Positions 1 through 6,367 of a stretch of 35,926 nt of DNA are shown in pieces. The stretch covers positions 1 to 35,926 of the forward strand of contig JAFSXC010000094.1 of assembly GCA_017450105.1 (NCBI GenBank), in the 5' to 3' direction. The position numbers and the translations under genes are program-made. This DNA is from Lachnospiraceae bacterium. Its GTDB lineage: Bacteria; Bacillota; Clostridia; Lachnospirales; Lachnospiraceae. How positions within the stretch are numbered: the stretch's first letter is position 1; every line of letters begins with the position of its first letter. Under the pieces are notes generated by a model that saw only the letters and a program-made list of their open reading frames with translations, had not been told where the DNA came from and did no database searches.

Positions 1-98
1 ACCGATACGATCCGGTCATCCTCGATCAGAACATCTCCATGAAACGGCTTTCCTCCGGTTCCGTCCACGATCAATCCGTTTTTCAATACTGTTTTCAT
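1..98 (-). CDS. Amidohydrolase, N-terminal fragment (cut by window edge)
   Basis: Reading leftward from an ATG at 96-98, the frame gives a start like MKTVLKNGLIVDGTGG followed by a GDVLIEDDRI stretch. This is the small N-terminal beta-sandwich strand pattern of the amidohydrolase superfamily, and resembles D-aminoacylase / N-acyl-D-amino-acid deacylase or dihydroorotase-like enzymes. Only about 32 codons lie in the window, so the metal ligands and substrate class cannot be seen. A GGGAG ribosome binding site sits a few bases upstream of the ATG. The gene is separated from htpG by about 300 bases that hold a repeat and a terminator, so it is probably transcribed independently. Confidence 0.6.
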   Translation of the reverse strand, partial: MKTVLKNGLIVDGTGGKPFHGDVLIEDDRIVS

Positions 99-260
99 TG
101 TTTTCTCCCAGGGATATCCCCGACCCTGCGATCCTCTGGAAGCAAAACAACGATGTATCTGCAGGGAAAATGCAAAGACAAACGATTGCCGTAATGACAG
201 CTACAGACTCTATTCTACCTTATATCCTCTCCCTCTGTCCACCGCAATAAGACCATTACT

Positions 261-306
261 GCCCTCCCCCTGGGGGGAGGGTGCCCGAAGGGCGGGTGAG
301 GTGGCA
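261..306. repeat. GC-rich palindromic intergenic repeat
   Basis: Two adjacent hairpins are visible. The first pairs CCCTCCCCC (262-270) with GGGGGAGGG (273-281) as a perfect 9-bp stem. The second pairs GCCC (283-286) with GGGC (290-293) around GAA, and is followed by GGGTGAGGTGG. The composition differs from the surrounding spacer and matches, from memory, the style of short palindromic repeats dispersed between genes in many Firmicutes genomes. Only one copy is in this window, so repetition cannot be shown here. Confidence 0.5.
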
Positions 307-308
307 GC

Positions 309-350
309 AAAAAACCGCCCGGTCAGCCCGAATGGGGCTTCCCGAAGCGG
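309..350 (-). terminator. Probable Rho-independent terminator of htpG
   Basis: On the minus strand, about 50 bases past the htpG stop codon, an AGCCC/GGGCT stem with a CATTC loop lies inside a larger GC-rich foldable region (CCGC ... GCGG). It is followed directly by six T residues (the A run at 309-314 on the plus strand). The outer stem is imperfect. Confidence 0.55.
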
Positions 351-397
351 CTTATTCCTTTATGCTCAGGCGTCTGAATTCCCGACAGCTTTTGGTT

Positions 398-2545
398 TTA
401 CTTCGCCAGGCTCAGCATGATCTCATTGCTCCTCGCCACGAAGGCGCTCATCTCCTCCGGCGTCAGCGGCCGGTTCACAAGCCGCGCCAGGTCATAGAGC
501 TGCTTGCAGAAGACCGGCACGTTCTCGGCCTGCCTGTGCTCGAGGATGTATTTCACAAGCGCATGATTCTCGTTCAGGATCAGGGTCTCATCCTGGCTCC
601 CGCCGAACATACCGATGTCCAGACCGTTGCCCGCGTACATCTTCATCATATCCTGCATCCTGCGGCCTTCCTCGGACACGGTAAGAACCGAGGAAATTTT
701 ATCGTCCTTTAATTTCTCAACGCGCACATTCAGCTTGTCGTTCTCAAGCTCCTTCCGGAAGATCCCGGTCAGCTCCTCGACAACCTCCTTCGCGGTCTCC
801 CCGTCCTCAGCCTTCATGGCCTCATTCAGATCGGAATCGATACGGCAGAATTTGTAATGCTCATTCCGCTGCTCGAGCTGGGTAATAAAGGAGGTGTCGA
901 TCATCCGGTCCAGGATCACGGCCTGGGTTCCGTTGGCCTTGAACATCTGGATATACTGGCCCTGCTGCTTCTCGTCCGTCACATAATAGACCACCTTCCG
1001 GTCATCCTTCGGCTCCTCGTTCTCCTTGTCCTCAGACTTTTCTTCCTTCGCGTCATCCGAAGCTTCCCCGGCATCCTTCTCACTCTCCTCCGCCGGGATC
1101 GGATTTCCGTCCTTATCCAGGACCTCCGCCTCTTCTGTTTTTCCTTCCACCTCTTTATTTTCCTCTTCCTTTACCAATAATTCAGGCAGGGTTAAATATT
1201 TATGGTCAAGATTCTTGAAGAGGATGTAGTCGTTCATCTTGTCGCAGAACTTTGTATCCTTCAGGCACCCGTACTTGATGAAGGGGCTGATGTCGTCCCA
1301 GAACTTCTCGTAGTTTTCCTTATCGGTCTTGCACATACCGATCAGCTTATCCGCGACCTTCTTTGTAATAAAGTCAGAGATCTTCGTAACAAAGCCATCG
1401 TTCTGAAGCGCCGACCGGGAGACATTCAGCGGCAGATCCGGGCAGTCGATGACACCCTTCAGCAGCATCAAGAACTCCGGGATCACCTCTTTAATATTGT
1501 CCGCGATAAAGACCTGGTTGTTGTAGAGCTTAATCGTTCCTTCGATGGAATCGTACTCTGTATTGATTTTCGGGAAATATAAAATCCCCTTTAAATTAAA
1601 CGGATAGTCCATGTTCAGATGGATCCAGAACAGGGGCTCCTTGTAGTCGTTAAACACCTTCCGGTAGAAGGACTTGTACTCCTCGTCCGTACAATCGTTC
1701 GCGTTCTTCGACCACAGCGGCGTTGTATCGTTCAACGGAACCGGGCGCTTCTTGATCTTTAAGCGCTCCTTCGCGGGGCTGACCTCCACGGTCTCCTTTG
1801 TCCCGTCCTCCTTCTCCTTTTCCTCGGTCTTCGCCGGCTCGTGGATCTCCTCCACGACCTCATCGGTATCCAGCTTATCCTCGACATCGATGGTCTCATA
1901 CTTCTGTTCCTCGCCCTCCTTCGAAAGGAAGATCGGCACGGGCATGAACGAGCAGTATTTCTCAATCACCTCTCTTGCCCGGTATTCATTGGCAAACTCA
2001 AGGCAGTCCTCGTTCAGATAGAGGGTAATCGTGGTCCCGACCTCGGTCCGGTCGCTGTCCGAAAGGTCGAACTCGGTACCGCCGTCGCAGGACCAGTGGA
2101 CCGCCGGGGCGTCCTTCTGCCAGGATTTTGTGTCGATCGTAACCCTGTCCGCGACCATGAAGGCGGAATAAAAGCCGAGGCCGAAATGGCCTATGATCTG
2201 GTCGTCAGTTCCCTTATCCTTATACTTTTCGATAAAGTCCGTGGCGCCGGAGAAGGCGATACGGTTAATGTATTCCTCGACCTCGTCCGCGGTCATCCCG
2301 AGCCCGTTATCCCGGATCTCCACCGTCTTCTTCTCGGGGTTCAGATGGATATGGATCTCGCTCTTATAGTCCAGAGGCAGCTCCGTCTCTCCCATCATCT
2401 CCAGCTTCTTCAGCTTCGTAATCGCGTCGCACCCGTTGCTGATCAGCTCACGATAGAAGATATCGTGGTCCGAATACAGCCATTTTTTAATAATAGGAAA
2501 CAGATTTTCACTGTCAATCGATAAGGTTCCGTGTTTTTCCGTCAT
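398..2545 (-). CDS. htpG: Molecular chaperone HtpG (Hsp90 family)
   Basis: This is a cytosolic ATP-dependent dimeric chaperone. The N-terminal GHKL ATPase is clear: YRELISNGCDAITK with the catalytic Glu near residue 33, DNGLGM near 79-84, and GHFGLGFYSAFMV near 119-131. The middle domain carries NVSRSALQ. I chose the start at 2545 (MTEKHGTLSIDSE) rather than seven codons upstream, because AAAGGAGTG lies just ahead of this ATG and family members begin here. The product is 715 residues, longer than the usual 610-640. The excess is two highly charged segments, near residues 210-268 and a strongly acidic one near 460-517. A sigma-A promoter and a CIRCE operator precede the gene, and a probable terminator follows, so it appears monocistronic. 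Confidence 0.96.
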   Translation of the reverse strand: MTEKHGTLSIDSENLFPIIKKWLYSDHDIFYRELISNGCDAITKLKKLEMMGETELPLDYKSEIHIHLNPEKKTVEIRDNGLGMTADEVEEYINRIAFSGATDFIEKYKDKGTDDQIIGHFGLGFYSAFMVADRVTIDTKSWQKDAPAVHWSCDGGTEFDLSDSDRTEVGTTITLYLNEDCLEFANEYRAREVIEKYCSFMPVPIFLSKEGEEQKYETIDVEDKLDTDEVVEEIHEPAKTEEKEKEDGTKETVEVSPAKERLKIKKRPVPLNDTTPLWSKNANDCTDEEYKSFYRKVFNDYKEPLFWIHLNMDYPFNLKGILYFPKINTEYDSIEGTIKLYNNQVFIADNIKEVIPEFLMLLKGVIDCPDLPLNVSRSALQNDGFVTKISDFITKKVADKLIGMCKTDKENYEKFWDDISPFIKYGCLKDTKFCDKMNDYILFKNLDHKYLTLPELLVKEEENKEVEGKTEEAEVLDKDGNPIPAEESEKDAGEASDDAKEEKSEDKENEEPKDDRKVVYYVTDEKQQGQYIQMFKANGTQAVILDRMIDTSFITQLEQRNEHYKFCRIDSDLNEAMKAEDGETAKEVVEELTGIFRKELENDKLNVRVEKLKDDKISSVLTVSEEGRRMQDMMKMYAGNGLDIGMFGGSQDETLILNENHALVKYILEHRQAENVPVFCKQLYDLARLVNRPLTPEEMSAFVARSNEIMLSLAK

Positions 2546-2600
2546 GTTGATCACTCCTTTTATCATAATTTCCTGTTTTTTAGGTCAATCATTACTACCT

Positions 2601-2629
2601 ATCATAGTCTTGCCCCAAACAAAAGTCAA
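2601..2629 (-). promoter_or_regulatory. Sigma-A type promoter of htpG
   Basis: On the minus strand there is a -35 TTGACT (complement at 2624-2629), a 17-base spacer and a -10 TATGAT (complement at 2601-2606). This is close to consensus with ideal spacing. Transcription would start near 2595, giving a leader of roughly 50 bases before the htpG start codon. Confidence 0.85.
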
Positions 2630-2636
2630 TAAAAAA

Positions 2637-2663
2637 TTAGCACTCGCTTAAAACGAGTGCTAA
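2637..2663 (-). promoter_or_regulatory. CIRCE operator (HrcA binding site)
   Basis: TTAGCACTC (2637-2645) and GAGTGCTAA (2655-2663) form a perfect 9-9-9 inverted repeat, identical to the CIRCE consensus bound by the heat-shock repressor HrcA. It lies 7 bases upstream of the htpG -35 hexamer. On the minus strand its right arm is followed immediately by a run of six T residues, so the same DNA also has the form of an intrinsic terminator for the operon ending at 2722. Confidence 0.95.
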
Positions 2664-2721
2664 CACAAGTCGATGTGAAAACCCCTGTAAGTTTACGAAA
2701 GCTCTGATCAAACCGGCGTTT

Positions 2722-4422
2722 CTAACAATTCTCCATCGCGTGACCGATCCGCCGCGCCAGCGCCCGAAGCCGCCCCCGGTCGGGCTTTAGGACCTTACGG
2801 TCGTAGGTATAGATCCCGTTGACCTCCTCCTCCACATCGGTGAGCTGCGTATAGATACAGCCGCACAGCCCGTTTCGGATCGCCGGCAGGACCATCTGAT
2901 CATAAAGATGCATCATCGCATCCGTAAGCTCGTCCCTGTCGTGACACCGCCCATAGCCGAAATGGCCCTTGCTGTGCTTGAAAAGATGGCCCTCGACCTC
3001 CATCGAGTAGCCCCCGCATTCCGAGAGCAGAAGGGGACGTTTCCGCGGCTTTAAGCGGACAATATGGAAGTAGATGTGCTTGCTGTCAAAGTCCGAGAGC
3101 TTCTGGGCAAACCACCCCGAGGTGGAATCGATGAGCCGCGTCGGGTCCTTTTCCTTTGCAATGCCGTACAGCCGGTCGGAATCGAACTGTCCCCAGCCCT
3201 CGTTAAAGATCGTGTAGGCGATGATGCTGGGATGGTTGTGCAGAACCTCCATGGTCTCAAGCATGTGCTCAATAAAGAATTTCTTGCGGTGAAGGTCCAG
3301 CTCCGGATGCTTCTTGTCCGATTTCATCCAGAAGATGAAGTTGGGAAGAAAGGTGTCGCAGAAGAAGCTGTAGACTCCGGAATTTACCATATCCTGGATC
3401 ACAAGGATCCCGTGCAGGTCACAGGCATAGTAGAACTGCTCCGGCTCGATCTTGATGTGCTTCCGGATACAGTTAAAGCCCAGATCCTTCGCCCGCAGCA
3501 CATCCCGCTCATACTCCCTTAGGTCCGTCGGCCGGTAGATCCCGTCCGGAAAATAGCCCTGATCCAGAAGGCCGTGGAGAAAGATCGGCTTTCCGTTCAG
3601 ACAGACCCTCTCGACCCCATCGACCGGGCAGATCTCGATGGTCCGGAGCGCAAAATAGGTCTCCACCCGGTCCTCCTTCGTCCGGATTTCCATCGGAAAG
3701 AGCCTTGGATTCTCCGGAGTCCAGAAAAGCGCGTCCGTTGACTTAAAATCCTCGTGGAAGGACCCGGCAATCAGATCGATAAAATTAATTCTTGCCTTAT
3801 TTTCGTTAAATTTTACCTTTAAACTGTGTTTTTTCTGCGGATCAATCCAAATCTCGGCCGAAAAACCGACTTCCCCGCCCTCCGAAAGCTCCACTTCCAC
3901 GTCCAGACCCGTAAGATCCGGCGTGATTGAAAGACGCCTTATGTAGCTCAACGGTACATTTTCCAGCCAAACACAGCCCCAAATTCCGCTGACCGGGGTG
4001 TACCACATGCCTCCGCGCTTCTTTCTCTGCTTTCCGTAGGGGAGATCGACGGACAGGGTATCCGTTGCCTTCACCTTAAGCACATTTTCCGCACCGGTCA
4101 GAAGGATCCCGGTCACATCGAAGGAAAAAGGAAGATACCCTCCCTTATGCCCGCCGAGGAAATGGCCGTTCAGCCACACCTCCGCCACCTGATCCACAGC
4201 GCCGAAGTGCAGAAGAAACCGGGGCAGCGTAAACTCCGGGGGCACAGAAAACCTCTTTTCATAAAGCAGGGTATCGTTGACCTCCCCGACATATCCGGAA
4301 GCTGCGGATTGGGGAGGAAAAGGAACATTTATTATATTATTATTTAATTTCCATTCGCCATGAAGCAGAAGGTAATGCTCCCGCTTCATCTGTGGTCTCG
4401 GGTAAGAATAGTCAGTGTCCAT
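2722..4422 (-). CDS. Glycoside hydrolase family 2 protein
   Basis: This is a beta-glycosidase of the beta-galactosidase / beta-glucuronidase / beta-mannosidase family. An N-terminal jelly-roll (WLNG, GGYLPFSFDVT near residues 80-105) is followed by an Ig-like domain and a TIM barrel. The barrel shows FNEGWGQF (general acid/base Glu about 408) and LLLSECGGYS (nucleophile about Glu 468), both expected GH2 positions. I chose the ATG at 4422 (MDTDYSYPRP), with TGAGG six bases upstream, which gives 566 residues. The longer open frame would run deep into the preceding gene and its extra residues look like shadow translation. No signal peptide is visible, so it is probably cytoplasmic. It overlaps the upstream foldase gene by 11 bases. 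The substrate cannot be told from sequence. Confidence 0.88.
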   Translation of the reverse strand: MDTDYSYPRPQMKREHYLLLHGEWKLNNNIINVPFPPQSAASGYVGEVNDTLLYEKRFSVPPEFTLPRFLLHFGAVDQVAEVWLNGHFLGGHKGGYLPFSFDVTGILLTGAENVLKVKATDTLSVDLPYGKQRKKRGGMWYTPVSGIWGCVWLENVPLSYIRRLSITPDLTGLDVEVELSEGGEVGFSAEIWIDPQKKHSLKVKFNENKARINFIDLIAGSFHEDFKSTDALFWTPENPRLFPMEIRTKEDRVETYFALRTIEICPVDGVERVCLNGKPIFLHGLLDQGYFPDGIYRPTDLREYERDVLRAKDLGFNCIRKHIKIEPEQFYYACDLHGILVIQDMVNSGVYSFFCDTFLPNFIFWMKSDKKHPELDLHRKKFFIEHMLETMEVLHNHPSIIAYTIFNEGWGQFDSDRLYGIAKEKDPTRLIDSTSGWFAQKLSDFDSKHIYFHIVRLKPRKRPLLLSECGGYSMEVEGHLFKHSKGHFGYGRCHDRDELTDAMMHLYDQMVLPAIRNGLCGCIYTQLTDVEEEVNGIYTYDRKVLKPDRGRLRALARRIGHAMENC

Positions 4423-5389
4423 AAACATCCTCAAAGACCGTAAAGAAAGAATCGGATTGCAGGGCCTTATCCGTCGGCATCTCCAGCGCCTCCAGAAGAT
4501 CCCTGTTCTCAACCGAATCCAGCGAGGAAACAAACTCATCGTAGATATCCGCGAAGGTCTCCTTTTCCCGCTGTTTCGCTATGGTTTCCTTATTGGCTTC
4601 GGTCAGCTCCTCCACATTTTTCTTAAGGCACCTGAGGAAATAATAGCCCTGTGCTGTCTCGATGGGGCCCGCGATCTCCTCCTCCTCCAGCCGGAAGGCC
4701 GCCTCCGTGGCCTCTGCCGGAAGCTCCTTCCGGTCCACGGTCATTTCGATCGAAGGGAGCTCGTTATGCTGCGCCGCCAGCGTGGAAAAATCGCCATCGT
4801 GGGCCAGGCTCTTTTTGATCTCCTTCGCCCTGTCCTTTTCGCTGACAAAGATCACCTGAAGCTGGACCACACGCGCCTCGTCCTCGCTGACCTCGTAATT
4901 CACCGATCCGGTCAGCGCATCATAAAGCTTTTCGGCAAGCGCGTACTCGAGGTAAAGCTCCTCAATATCCTCTTGTTTAATCTCGGTATAAGAAATCTCC
5001 GCATCGGTCAGCGTCTCAAAATAGGTCTTGGCGGCCTCGGCGGCCCGATTGGCCTCATCCTCCGTCAAAGTCACCTCCTGCTGCTGCGCGAGATAGTCCA
5101 TGCTGATGGTCCGGGCGGTCTCTTTTATGGTCAGATCCTTTACATATGCCGCAAATTCCGGGTCGTCGTTGTCATAGAGCTTCATGTCATAAGCGTTCCC
5201 GTAGATGTTCCGGTAGTTCATGAGCATGAGCCGGATCTGCGGCAGCGTACACCTTGTATCTCCGATGGTAAAAACCGTATTCTCGTCCTTCTCAAAGGAA
5301 AGCACGACGGAATCTCCTTTTTCCCCGCAGCCCGCGCTTGGAAAAAGCAGGGTCAGTGTAAGGAAAAGGCTGATGAGCTTTCGTTTCAT
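4412..5389 (-). CDS. PrsA-like peptidyl-prolyl isomerase lipoprotein
   Basis: The N-terminus (MKRKLISLFLTLTLLFPSAGC) is a lipoprotein signal with a lipobox ending at Cys21, so the protein should be anchored on the outer face of the membrane. A SurA/PrsA-type helical chaperone region follows. Residues roughly 170-260 resemble a parvulin (PpiC) domain: VVQLQVIFVSEKDRAKEI, then FSTLAAQHNE, and GPIETAQGYYFLRC. The family folds exported proteins. The parvulin core is compact and divergent, so isomerase activity itself is uncertain. The gene starts one base after the 86-aa gene ends and overlaps the GH2 gene, so all are probably cotranscribed. Confidence 0.8.
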   Translation of the reverse strand: MKRKLISLFLTLTLLFPSAGCGEKGDSVVLSFEKDENTVFTIGDTRCTLPQIRLMLMNYRNIYGNAYDMKLYDNDDPEFAAYVKDLTIKETARTISMDYLAQQQEVTLTEDEANRAAEAAKTYFETLTDAEISYTEIKQEDIEELYLEYALAEKLYDALTGSVNYEVSEDEARVVQLQVIFVSEKDRAKEIKKSLAHDGDFSTLAAQHNELPSIEMTVDRKELPAEATEAAFRLEEEEIAGPIETAQGYYFLRCLKKNVEELTEANKETIAKQREKETFADIYDEFVSSLDSVENRDLLEALEMPTDKALQSDSFFTVFEDVYGH

Positions 5390-5390
5390 C

Positions 5391-5651
5391 CTAGCCCTCC
5401 AGCACCAGATATCTTCCGTCGGGGATCAAAAAGACCTCCGCGGCATCCTCCAGCTCCTCGTCTCCGAGGCCTGTCACGTCCATTCCCATTTCATCCAGAT
5501 ACTCCCGGACATCCTCCAGCTTATCCAGAACGACGGCCATGCAGTCCGACAGGAACTCCTCCGCCTCCTCCTCCGTTTCCGCTACGGGTTCCGGAAAAAG
5601 CTTTCCCTGGTCCTTTAAAAATGTAGTCAGTACAAGGGTATCATATTCCAT
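5391..5651 (-). CDS. Conserved-looking small acidic protein, function unknown
   Basis: This 86-residue, strongly acidic protein (starts MEYDTLVLTTFLKDQGKLFP, ends IPDGRYLVLEG) has no signal peptide or membrane segment. GGGAGG lies at a proper distance before the ATG at 5649-5651, and the frame is tightly packed between maf (46-base gap) and the foldase gene (1-base gap), so I take it as real. The central part (ETEEEAEEFLSDCMAVVLDK) should be helical. I do not recognise a named domain. Comparable small proteins occur near maf in Lachnospiraceae as far as I recall, but their function is not known to me. Confidence 0.7.
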   Translation of the reverse strand: MEYDTLVLTTFLKDQGKLFPEPVAETEEEAEEFLSDCMAVVLDKLEDVREYLDEMGMDVTGLGDEELEDAAEVFLIPDGRYLVLEG

Positions 5652-5697
5652 AATCTACCTCCCACCACCATCAATATACTTATTCCCATGGGAAATT

Positions 5698-6366
5698 TCA
5701 ACCCTTCCTTCCCTTCCCCGGGGTAAGGCGGATCAGATCGATCCCCCAGGCGGCCAGCCCGTGGATCATGTGCGCCAGGGGAAGCCCCATGACATTATAA
5801 TAATCCCCGTGGATCTGCTTCACATAGGGAGCGAATTTCCCCTGGATGGCATAGGCGCCGGCCTTGTCCATGGGCTCACCGGTCTCCACGTAATACTCGA
5901 TCTCCTCGGGCGTCATCGGGTAGAACTCCACCTCCGTCCCCTCGGAGAAGGTAAATTCTTTTTTAAATCCAAGCTTAATTTGAATGCAGGTCACGCCGGA
6001 ATACACGATATGCGACCGACCCTGCAGAGCCGTCAGCATGGTCTTCGCTTCCCCGACGTCCTTCGGCTTTCCGAGGATCTTATCCTCATAGGAAACCACG
6101 GTATCCGCCCCGATCACAAGGCATTCCTCCGCGTCTCCGTTCCGGTCCTCCCAGATCTCCTCATTTCCGTAGGATTTCAGCTTTCCGGACAAAATCGCGT
6201 CCGCGATCTCCTCCGCCTTTTTCCGGGACAGAGCCTCCACCACCTTCGCCGACTCCGTCTCCGTCGTAAGCTCCTCCCCCTTGGCCGGAAGGACCAGAAA
6301 GCGGATGCCGATCTGTTCCAGGATCGCCCGCCGTCTCGGGGATCCCGAGGCCAGGATCGTTTTCAT
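5698..6366 (-). CDS. maf: Maf family nucleoside triphosphate pyrophosphatase
   Basis: Maf proteins hydrolyse non-canonical or modified nucleoside triphosphates (for example dTTP/UTP or m5U/pseudo-U forms) to monophosphates, and were first noted as septum-formation inhibitors. The N-terminal SGSPRRR motif at residues 7-13, the GADTVV segment with the catalytic Asp, the ILGKPKD loop, and YVETGEPMDKAGAYAIQG all match the family. At 222 residues it is slightly longer than the usual 190-200, with extra residues near 75-90. It begins one base after the addA stop codon, so translation is probably coupled. Confidence 0.95.
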   Translation of the reverse strand: MKTILASGSPRRRAILEQIGIRFLVLPAKGEELTTETESAKVVEALSRKKAEEIADAILSGKLKSYGNEEIWEDRNGDAEECLVIGADTVVSYEDKILGKPKDVGEAKTMLTALQGRSHIVYSGVTCIQIKLGFKKEFTFSEGTEVEFYPMTPEEIEYYVETGEPMDKAGAYAIQGKFAPYVKQIHGDYYNVMGLPLAHMIHGLAAWGIDLIRLTPGKGRKG

Positions 6367-6367
6367 T

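Noticed and set aside
4423-4539. Longer N-terminus for the GH2 protein
   Set aside because: The extra Arg/Trp-rich residues overlap the foldase gene, and the ATG at 4422 has a better ribosome binding site and a family-like start.
4415-5626. Long plus-strand open frame (403 codons) across the foldase and small-protein genes
   Set aside because: It lies antisense to well-supported genes, has no domain pattern and no good ribosome binding site, and its composition is that of a shadow of GC-rich codons.
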